64,000 nucleotides of DNA from positions 1-64,000 of the forward strand of contig NZ_JACRTD010000008.1 of the NCBI RefSeq assembly GCF_014385085.1, read 5' to 3'. Source of the DNA: Youxingia wuxianensis (GTDB lineage Bacteria > Bacillota > Clostridia > Oscillospirales > Ruminococcaceae). Positions 57,362 through 64,000 of this stretch are shown piece by piece (within the stretch, counting starts at the first letter, position 1; each line of letters starts with the position of its first letter). Below the pieces are notes generated by a model. It worked only from the letters and a program-made list of their open reading frames with translations, was not told the DNA's origin and searched no databases. Position numbers and translations under genes: made by a program.

Positions 57362-59119
57362 ATTCCTGTGTAAAATCTTGTGGAATATTAAACTCCGCTA
57401 CTGTTCCTAAGTTTAAACGGCTGCGTATAATCAGCCCCCGATTTTCTGGGTACAACAGCCGGAGCCGAGCATTGATATTTTTAAGTCCGATATGTATGAC
57501 AGCGGCTATTGGGTCGTCCGGGGTTTGGAAGGAATCTTTTAATTCCCGTAATTTTTCTGGAGGCATACCAATCCCATTGTCGATCACCTTCACCTGTAAA
57601 TTTCCATTCTTATACCGAAGACGAATTTTTACTAAAATATCTTGCTCCTCCCGTTTAGAATGGGCAAACGCATTTTCAATAATCGGCTGCAGCAGCATTC
57701 TTGCAATTTTACACTGCAAGCACTCCTGTGAATACTCCCAAAACACCATAATCTTTTGACAGTAACGGTATTTTTGAAGCTCTACATACGTTTTAGCAAT
57801 TTCAATCTCTTCTTTTATAGAGATCGCTTTGTCAGGAGACCCTAAAGAATATCGAAGAATATCGGATAACTGCCCTACCATCAGGACCGCGGAATTGTCA
57901 ATACCGCATTTTTTCTGAATCTCCAAGGAAATACTCTGTAAGGTATTAAATAAGAAATGAGGATTGATTTGATATTGCAGCGCCGCTAACTGAGCGGAAA
58001 ACAGGGAGAGTTGTCTTTGAGTGAGCTGCATATCTAAATACGATTGTTTGATAAAAGACTGAACCACATTTTGCAGAATAAAAGAATATGCGTCTTCTTT
58101 TTTATATTCCAGTACTGGCAAAGGTTTATTCTGCTGGGCCAAATCAAAGGTATTAATAATTTTACTGATCTGCCGATAGTCATTTCTTGTCCGATAAAAT
58201 GAAAATATCCCGCTGATAACGATCAAAATAAAACTCAATATAACAGTTGATTTTAAAATTAAATTTGTGATCTCATATACCGAACTAAATGGAATAAGAG
58301 ACGCGCAGGTAAGATTAAAATTATTAGCGGTCGGCATACGGATCTCATAGTAATCTTTTTTCCGCTGTGTACCAGAGTGACTTCCCGTAAACGATTCATC
58401 CTGAATTTTCCAATCCTCCGGTATCTGGCCGCTGGAACAGATAATGTTATTTTTCGAATCCAATAAAAGAATGCTCTGTCCCGGATATAAAACATTGTTT
58501 GCCAGCAGTTTCTCAAAATATTTCAAATCCAGGTTTACTACCATGATCCCATTATAATTCAGTTTCAAAAAAACGCTAAGCACCGGCATGGTTTCTTTTT
58601 CAAAGCTATACTGCTTAATCTGTCTAACTTCCATCCAGGAAGCAACCAAAGGAGACTGCTCTTTAAAGGAAGTATACCACTCCGTATCGAAATAAGAGGA
58701 GCGGAGCTTTCGATTACTCCCTACAATCATATAATCGCTTTCCAAGCGAGAGAGGTAAATAGAATGTATGGCGGGTTTAATTCCGCTCAAGGCGGAAATA
58801 TAGTTATACATATCCTTAGTTGCCAGGGCATCCGCATAACTGATTGGGTTTCCGCCAAAGAATCCAGCAGACGCAAATTCATCTGAGGATTCGAAACAAA
58901 CAAAGTTTTAAAATAGGAGATCTCTATAAAAATCTGATTAAGCTGCTCCTTTGTATATTGTAAGTTACGAGCAGCATTTTCTTCTAATTCATTTTTTAGT
59001 TTCTCTTGGGTAAATCCCAGCACAAAAAAGTTAAAAATCAACAGTGGAATCAACATCATTGCCACAGAAAAAATAAAATTCTTTTTAAAAAAAGATTGTC
59101 GTGCTCTTATGTTATCCAT
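57360..59119 (-). pseudogene. YesM-type sensor histidine kinase with a frameshift
   Basis: The N-terminal part (59119 to about 58857) has a membrane helix FIFSVAMMLIPLLIFNFFVLGF and the start of an outer sensor domain. The rest (to 57360) has the remaining sensor domain, a second membrane helix (ILKSTVILSFILIVISGIFSF), a HAMP-like part, the phosphorylation box NPHFLFNTLQSISLEIQ and the ATP site DNGIGMPPEKL. The halves are in different frames: near 58857 the codons for LLD run out of frame, and one extra base would restore LLDFFGGNPISYADAL. One base appears to be missing. Its start overlaps the response regulator stop. Confidence 0.8.
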
Positions 59120-59870
59120 CTCTCTGTGAAGGAACAATCTCATCACTTCCATTTCTAAACTCTCGCGGGGTTTTTCCGTAGAACTGTTTAAACGCTCTAG
59201 AAAAATTCTTCGGGTTGTCATATCCCAACTCATAAGCCACATCATAAGTTTTTAATGAGATGTCCTGTAACATTTGCGCCGCTACCTGCATTTTATAACC
59301 AATCACATATTCTAAAAAATTTTGCCCCGTTTTTTGTTTAAATACCGTGGACAGATAGTTTTGGCTCAAACTCACCCGCAGCGCCGCCTCTTCCAAATTA
59401 GCGGTACGGGGATTTTCTTGCACATATTTCATTACAGAAAATACAATTTTGTCATAATACCCTTCTGACGGCGGCTGGGTATAATTATTGCGCTCCTTAT
59501 CCAGCTCTTCACGCAGCCGAAGAAAGGTTGCGCTTAGCTGTTCCGGCTTGACCGGTTTTAAAATATAGTCCTTCGCTCCGTACACAATGGCTTGGCGAAG
59601 AAATTCAAAATCATTATAGCCGCTTAAAAGTACACTGCGTATTTTAATATGGTTTTCGCTAATCTTGCGCAGCAATTCGATACCGTCCATCACCGGCATT
59701 TTAACATCTGTGAGAAGAACATCTGTTTTACAACGGGCAAGATAATCCCATACTTTCTTTCCGTTTTCAAAGGCGCCGCATAGATGAAAGCCCCATTCTT
59801 CCCACGGGTAAAGCGAAAGCAGTCCCTCCCGAATACGAGGCTCGTCATCCGCAATAATCAAATTATACAT
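59112..59870 (-). CDS. YesN-type response regulator with AraC output domain
   Basis: The 252-residue protein has a receiver (IIADDEPRIREGLL at residue 4, phosphate acceptor in VLLTDVKMPVMDG near 54, K in LKPVKPEQL near 103) and a C-terminal AraC HTH (ENPRTANLEEAALRVSLSQNYLSTVFKQKTG...NPKNFSRAFKQFYGKTPREFR). It is the partner of the YesM-type kinase encoded next, overlapping by eight bases. AAGGAGGAGCGGTT precedes the ATG. Such pairs switch on carbohydrate importers, and one flanks it here. Confidence 0.92.
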   Translation of the reverse strand: MYNLIIADDEPRIREGLLSLYPWEEWGFHLCGAFENGKKVWDYLARCKTDVLLTDVKMPVMDGIELLRKISENHIKIRSVLLSGYNDFEFLRQAIVYGAKDYILKPVKPEQLSATFLRLREELDKERNNYTQPPSEGYYDKIVFSVMKYVQENPRTANLEEAALRVSLSQNYLSTVFKQKTGQNFLEYVIGYKMQVAAQMLQDISLKTYDVAYELGYDNPKNFSRAFKQFYGKTPREFRNGSDEIVPSQRDG

Positions 59871-59927
59871 AACCGCTCCTCCTTACCCACCACACATTTA
59901 TGATCCTACCGCATCAAAAAAATGGTT

Positions 59928-60053
59928 TTTTATAGCCGCGCCCTGGCAAATCAAAGATTTGCCTCCGCCCACGGCGGCAAAACCCTCCGGGTTTTGGAGC
60001 GCTCGCTGCAAAGAACATCCTATGGTTTCGCAAACGCGAAACCATTCCCGGAG
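59928..60053 (-). repeat. Solitary decayed copy of the 160-bp hairpin repeat
   Basis: Read on the minus strand, this segment follows the 160-bp unit at 62551 from its GGTTTCG hairpin to its end GGCTATAAAAA, with about 80 percent identity by eye. The first ~35 bases of the unit are missing. It has kept the short inverted repeats. Confidence 0.75.
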
Positions 60054-60058
60054 TTTTA

Positions 60059-60886
60059 TTATATCATATCTCCATAATTTTTCTTTAAATATTCCAGTCC
60101 TAGCTTGGCATCCTCCACTGGACCGTTTTCATATTCCTCCGGCTCTACTCCTACAAAGCCTTGATAACCGGTTTCTTTCAGCGCCTTAAAAAATCCATCA
60201 AAATCAAAGTGTCCCCAGGAAGGATAGTACCGTCGAGTATCCGCTACCTGAGCGTAAAATATATGTTTTCCTGCCAAACGAATAGCCTCGCTTACATCTC
60301 TCTCCTCCAGATCCAAATTGAAACTGTCGATGGCAATCCCCAAAGAAGAAACCCCAATACGCTCCACCATTTCTACTGCCTCTTGAACAGTGTTAATATA
60401 GGAAATTTCTAGTCGAGTAATCGGCTCCACCGCTATACGAGCGCTCTTTTCAGCGGCATACTGGGCGCACTGTCTCAAACAGTCTTCCACATTAAGCATC
60501 CCGCACTGGCACACATCCGGCTCTCCTCCTCGAATACTTCCCAGAATAACCGGAGGATTTCCTTCTAATTCCACAGCAAGGTCAATATGATTTTTTATCC
60601 GCTGCACCGCACGCTGGCGGACAGAAGCATACTGGCTGCAAAAGCACAAATGGTCCTGGGTATACACTTTACCAGAACCGACAGCTGATACCTTTAGATT
60701 ATTTTCTTTCAGCGCACTTTGGAGCATGGCGATATCCACATACTGGGCGTCCCGCACCATCAGCTCAACTCCCGTATATCCAGCTTTAGCTAGATCCCTC
60801 ACCCTTTCTCTAAAGATCTGTGGGGTTTGTATGATATCATATTCCCCTTCGCAGAAATAAAATACTAAATGGCTAAACTGTCTCAT
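60059..60886 (-). CDS. Sugar phosphate isomerase/epimerase (TIM barrel)
   Basis: The 275-residue protein has the xylose-isomerase-like pattern: RIAVEPITRLEISYINTVQEAVEM near residue 145, GIAIDSFNLDLEERD near 182, FYAQVADTRRYYPSWGHFDFDGFFKAL near 213 and a closing GFVGVEPEEYENGP. Glutamates and histidines of the metal site are kept. AAGGGCGCAAGATA precedes the ATG. It probably acts on the sugar imported by the neighbouring ABC system. Confidence 0.85.
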   Translation of the reverse strand: MRQFSHLVFYFCEGEYDIIQTPQIFRERVRDLAKAGYTGVELMVRDAQYVDIAMLQSALKENNLKVSAVGSGKVYTQDHLCFCSQYASVRQRAVQRIKNHIDLAVELEGNPPVILGSIRGGEPDVCQCGMLNVEDCLRQCAQYAAEKSARIAVEPITRLEISYINTVQEAVEMVERIGVSSLGIAIDSFNLDLEERDVSEAIRLAGKHIFYAQVADTRRYYPSWGHFDFDGFFKALKETGYQGFVGVEPEEYENGPVEDAKLGLEYLKKNYGDMI

Positions 60887-60914
60887 TATCTTGCGCCCTT
60901 TCTCATAAAATATT

Positions 60915-60946
60915 TAAAAGTCCTCCGCCTGTGAAGGCGGAGAGCT
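60915..60946 (-). terminator. Weak terminator after the substrate-binding gene
   Basis: A stem CTCCGCC / GGCGGAG with a six-base loop follows the stop, with only four T after it. Confidence 0.45.
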
Positions 60947-60960
60947 TTTTCTATTAAGTT

Positions 60961-62334
60961 TTAGGCCGCCGCTGCTTCTTCTTTCATCGCTTCTACTACT
61001 TTTTCCAACTGGGAAATTGTATTGGCAGCAATATTCGCAGCGTCCGTCGGGGCATATGCGATTTGTTCGCAGGCACTGATAAAGATCTCCTCTACCTCCG
61101 AGTTACCGCTGTTGGAGTTCGGTTTCAATCCCGGATTTGCCATCGCATATTCGGTAGCCTGCACCACGGCGGGATTGAGCAGGTCTTGCTCTGCGCATAG
61201 GTTACGGATTTTTTCTACCGGCGGCATAGCACGGCAGTCTTTTAAAATTACGCCCGCTTCTTCGCTGTTATAGAAGTAGTTCATAAATTTCGCTACTTCT
61301 TCCACGCACTCGCACTCTTTGCTAATCCCCAAAAGCTGAGATGGGTAAACAGTAATTCCGCTGGCCTTTGCATTTTCCATCATCGGCAGAATAAACGCTG
61401 AGCCTTCCCCTGGCATATCCTGCAGCTCCGCAGGCATGGTGGAGGTCAAAGACAATTCTGTTACAAAATCTCCATTGATCCACTTCGGATTGGTCCATGG
61501 ATTTTCTAAGAATACATTCGCCTCGCTGGCAGGAAGGACAACTCCCGCCTCATAAAGTTTGCCTATGTAATCCAATGCTTGTGTCAGTTCTTCCGCAGTA
61601 AAACCAAGGGTGTAATCATCGCCAACTACTTCTTTTCCGGTAAGCTGCTGCAGATAGGGAGACAATACATAGAAATATAAGGTAACGGAATCCGCATTCA
61701 GGAAATATTTATTCGCATCTTTTTCATGGACAGTTTTTCCGATCTCAAGGTAGTCTTCCCAGGTCCACTGAGTATCCATACCTGTAGGAATATCAAACTG
61801 TTCCGCCAAGGTTTTATTGATAATGTTTGCGTTGGCATTGAGTCCGGTAGGCAAAGCGATCAGCTTGCCGTTATATTCCCCATAGGAACGGGCAAATTCC
61901 ATATCAAACCCGGACATATCGATAATATCGGTTAAGGTGTTCAAGTCCACAAAATAATCTCCGGCAGTAGTAAAGTCGCCCAACCAGTCATAGTCCAGCT
62001 GGACCAGATCAGCAAGCTGATTGCCGACCAATTCAGTAGCAACCTTCTCGCGGTCCGATTTGCCGCGGTATTCCGCTTCAATCGTCACATGAGGATTTTC
62101 TTTCATATATTGATCGATTACCGCCAAAGTCGCTTCGTGGCGGGCGTCGCTTCCCCACCACTGGAAGCGGAAAGTCACCGGCTGCGGCTCTTCTCCCTCA
62201 GCAGCTCCATCGGCGGTACTGCCAGTAGAACCGGTCGCGCCGTCTGCCGCCGGGGTCTCCGAGGAACCGCAGGCAGTCAACAGCATAGACAACGCCATTA
62301 ATACAGCAAGAACACAACTTATATACCTTTTCAT
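60961..62334 (-). CDS. Sugar ABC transporter substrate-binding lipoprotein
   Basis: The 457-residue protein has a lipoprotein signal (LAVLMALSMLLTACGSS), a glycine/alanine-rich linker and the SBP_bac_1 fold (about residues 50-440), starting VTFRFQWWGSDARHEATLAVIDQYMKEN. WGSD and ENPHVTIEAEYRG are typical of CUT1 oligosaccharide-binding proteins. It would feed the divergent permease at 63054. GGGAGACACAGAAA precedes the ATG. Confidence 0.9.
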   Translation of the reverse strand: MKRYISCVLAVLMALSMLLTACGSSETPAADGATGSTGSTADGAAEGEEPQPVTFRFQWWGSDARHEATLAVIDQYMKENPHVTIEAEYRGKSDREKVATELVGNQLADLVQLDYDWLGDFTTAGDYFVDLNTLTDIIDMSGFDMEFARSYGEYNGKLIALPTGLNANANIINKTLAEQFDIPTGMDTQWTWEDYLEIGKTVHEKDANKYFLNADSVTLYFYVLSPYLQQLTGKEVVGDDYTLGFTAEELTQALDYIGKLYEAGVVLPASEANVFLENPWTNPKWINGDFVTELSLTSTMPAELQDMPGEGSAFILPMMENAKASGITVYPSQLLGISKECECVEEVAKFMNYFYNSEEAGVILKDCRAMPPVEKIRNLCAEQDLLNPAVVQATEYAMANPGLKPNSNSGNSEVEEIFISACEQIAYAPTDAANIAANTISQLEKVVEAMKEEAAAA

Positions 62335-62550
62335 TTTTCTGTGTCTCCCTTTTTCATAGTTTTTTTAAGGAGTAATCCTTGCTCTTATTATAAATGACGA
62401 AATGCCGCCCTGTACATGTCGTTAATTTCTCAAAAGGTATCATCTTTTCCTGTTTGTTCCATAAAAAGAACAGTTCCGTAAATAATGATACTTTTTAAGA
62501 AGTAAGCAACATTTTAAAGTGAAAATACCAATGTTATACTTAAATAAGAA

Positions 62551-63030
62551 ATCCCAGCAAAACGATGTTTTGCGCCGGACAGGGTCCGGGAAAGGTTTCG
62601 CTTTTGCGAAACCTTGGGATGCTCTTTGCAGCCAGCGCCTGAAAACGCAAAGCGTTTTGCCGCCAGGGGCGGGAGGAAATCTTCGATTTACTAAGGCGCG
62701 GCTATAAAAAATCCCAGCAAAACGATGTTTTGCGCCGGACAGGGTCCGGGGAAGGTTTCGTTTTTGCGAAACCTTGGGATGCTCTTTGCAGCCGGCGCCT
62801 GAAAACGCAGAGCGTTTTGCCGCCAGGGGCGGGAGGAAATCTTCGATTTACTAAGGCGCGGCTATAAAAAATCCCAGCAAACGATGTTTTGCGCCGGACA
62901 CTGTCCGGGTAAGGTTTCGCTTTCGCGAAACCTTGGGATGCTCTTTGCAGCCAGCGCCTGAAAACGCAGAGCGTTTTGCCGCCAAAGGCGGGAGGAAATC
63001 TTCGATTTACTAAGGCGCGGCTATAAAAAA
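62551..63030. repeat. Three tandem copies of a 160-bp hairpin-mosaic repeat
   Basis: Units start at 62551, 62711 and 62871 with ATCCCAGCAAAACGATG and end GGCGCGGCTATAAAAA. They are nearly identical. Each unit is a row of small inverted repeats: AAACGATGTTT, CCGGACAGGGTCCGG, GGTTTCGCTTTTGCGAAACC, AAAACGCAAAGCGTTTT and AAATCTTCGATTT. No open frame makes sense; the minus-strand frame through them is a by-product of the repeats. Confidence 0.9.
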
Positions 63031-63053
63031 CAAATGATTGGGGGAAATTTGCT

Positions 63054-63995
63054 ATGGTTGAGCTGCGAGAGTCAGCTGCTGAGGCTGTATCACAGACACC
63101 TGCAAAGAAAAAAAGAAGTTTTCGAAAATGGAGAGGTCTCCTGTACATCACTCCCTGGCTGATTGGATTTTTTGTTTTCCAATTTGGCCCCCTGCTCGCT
63201 TCCTTTGGCTATTCCTTTACTAATTATAACATGATGAGCGCGCCGAAGTTTGTAGGGTTAAAAAATTATATTCAGCTTTTTACAGCGGATCCGGAATTTG
63301 TCAAATCCCTGACCGCTACCTTAACCTACGCCTGTATTTCTGTTCCGGCAAAATTGATCTTTGCGCTGTTCGTTGCTTATATTTTAAACTTTAAACTCAA
63401 AGGTGTCAATTTTTATCGTACAGTTTATTATATGCCTTCTATTTTAGGCGGAAGCATCGCGATTTCTGCTCTGTGGAAACTGCTGTTTATGAAGGAAGGA
63501 ATTATCAACGGTCTGCTTTCCGCAATTAATATCGGTCCGGTAGACTGGCTGGGAACCCCCGGTACTGCAATGATTGTAATCTGCTTGCTGCAGGTTTGGC
63601 AGTTTGGTTCCTCTATGGTGCTGTTCCTGGCCGCGCTCAAACAAATCCCCGCTGAATTATATGAAGCGGCAGAGATTGACGGCGGCTCCAAGGTAAAACA
63701 ATTCTTTAAAATTACTCTGCCCATGATAACCCCGATTGTATTTTTTAATTTAGTTATGCAGTCAATCAACGCTTTCCAGGACTTTACCGCCGCCTTTATT
63801 ATTACCAACGGCGGTCCGTTAAAATCCACCTACTTAATTGGTATGAAGCTGTATGACGAAGGCTTCCGCAATTTTAAAATGGGATATGCCTGCGCCATCT
63901 CATGGGTGCTGTTCGCTATTATTCTGTTGTTTACCTTATTGGTATTCCGTTCTTCGGACGCCTGGGTTTATTATGAAGATGGGGGGGATTTCTAG
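63054..63995 (+). CDS. Sugar ABC transporter permease (CUT1, MalF-like)
   Basis: The 313-residue membrane protein has six helices and starts LLYITPWLIGFFVFQFGPLLASFGYSF after a charged tail. The EAA loop, YEAAEIDGGSKVKQFFKITLPMITPI near residue 222, contacts the ATPase. GGGGGAAATTTGCT precedes the ATG. The last stop base is shared with a GTG start of the next gene, so a second permease probably follows. It is divergent from its likely binding-protein partner, with the repeat array between them. Confidence 0.9.
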   Translation: MVELRESAAEAVSQTPAKKKRSFRKWRGLLYITPWLIGFFVFQFGPLLASFGYSFTNYNMMSAPKFVGLKNYIQLFTADPEFVKSLTATLTYACISVPAKLIFALFVAYILNFKLKGVNFYRTVYYMPSILGGSIAISALWKLLFMKEGIINGLLSAINIGPVDWLGTPGTAMIVICLLQVWQFGSSMVLFLAALKQIPAELYEAAEIDGGSKVKQFFKITLPMITPIVFFNLVMQSINAFQDFTAAFIITNGGPLKSTYLIGMKLYDEGFRNFKMGYACAISWVLFAIILLFTLLVFRSSDAWVYYEDGGDF

Positions 63996-64000
63996 TGGAA
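63995..64000 (+). CDS. Start of a following gene, probably second sugar permease
   Basis: GTG GAA begins at the last base of the upstream TAG stop, the usual coupled layout of paired CUT1 permeases. Only two codons are in the window, so this rests on context alone. Confidence 0.35.

Noticed and set aside
57360..59245. Two separate genes for the sensor kinase
   Set aside because: The pieces complete each other at the sensor domain and the second lacks a start signal, so one frameshifted gene is the simpler reading.
62551..63030. CRISPR array
   Set aside because: Units of 160 bp are contiguous with no unique spacers, and no cas genes are nearby.
62702..63151. 149-residue minus-strand frame through the 160-bp repeats
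   Set aside because: It repeats itself with the DNA unit, has no ribosome site and overlaps the permease start; it is a translation of a non-coding repeat.

Overview
The window looks like a spore-forming, Gram-positive anaerobe of the class Clostridia, probably Oscillospiraceae-like. Reasons: an alpha/beta small acid-soluble spore protein, a BclA-like collagen protein, Gram-positive lipoprotein signals, strong GGAGG ribosome sites, YesN/AraC two-component systems and a clostridial Lsa/CplR-type ABC-F gene. The assignment rests on gene content only.

Region 1 (1-16824) is the right-hand part of an integrated siphovirus-type prophage. Read from the integrase end it holds: the 3' end of a tRNA-Ser-like gene as attachment site, a zinc-ribbon tyrosine integrase, a divergent CI/Cro switch with palindromic operators, small HTH proteins, a recombination/replication block (candidate annealing protein, PD-(D/E)XK nuclease, HNH nuclease, SSB, replisome organizer, helicase loader, RusA), a run of small zinc-ribbon proteins, a late-regulator-like sigma protein, then terS, terL, portal and the start of a head morphogenesis gene. 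Three short units inside it have their own promoter and terminator and may be expressed in the lysogen: a YjzC-like protein, a KTR-like zinc ribbon and a ~57-nt RNA.

Region 2 (17.1-22.9 kb) is host chromosome: a DUF1538 membrane protein coupled to a tandem PII-like protein, TrkA/TrkH potassium uptake, and an acetyltransferase. Region 3 (22.97-32.07 kb) is a ten-gene leftward operon: an XRE-cupin regulator, three amidohydrolases, a PfkB kinase, a GlcN6P-deaminase-family enzyme, a VOC protein and a ribose-type ABC importer. Together they look like uptake and breakdown of an unidentified sugar derivative.

Region 4 (32.5-41 kb) has an unidentified structured RNA with promoter and terminator, small genes, an acetate-uptake protein, the collagen-like protein, an alpha/beta hydrolase, an iron alcohol dehydrogenase with a TetR regulator, and an ABC-F resistance gene behind a uORF/attenuator leader. 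Region 5 (41-47.3 kb) has a large YesN regulator, a truncated sugar isomerase fused head-on to a dehydrogenase gene, a UPF0303 gene plus isomerase under a divergent LacI regulator, and a GIY-YIG protein.

Region 6 (47.6-53.4 kb) is a cobalamin-riboswitch operon: a surface-anchored CbiK-type chelatase, a two-domain lipoprotein and a BtuFCD-type importer whose ATPase carries an extra C-terminal domain. Region 7 (53.6-57.3 kb) has a PutP symporter, tRNA-Gln, tRNA-Pro, thioredoxin, an unknown gene and the spore protein. Region 8 (57.4-64 kb) is a sugar-sensing and transport locus: a frameshifted sensor kinase, a YesN regulator, a sugar isomerase, a substrate-binding lipoprotein and a divergent permease, separated by three tandem copies of a 160-bp repeat built from small hairpins, with a decayed copy nearby.
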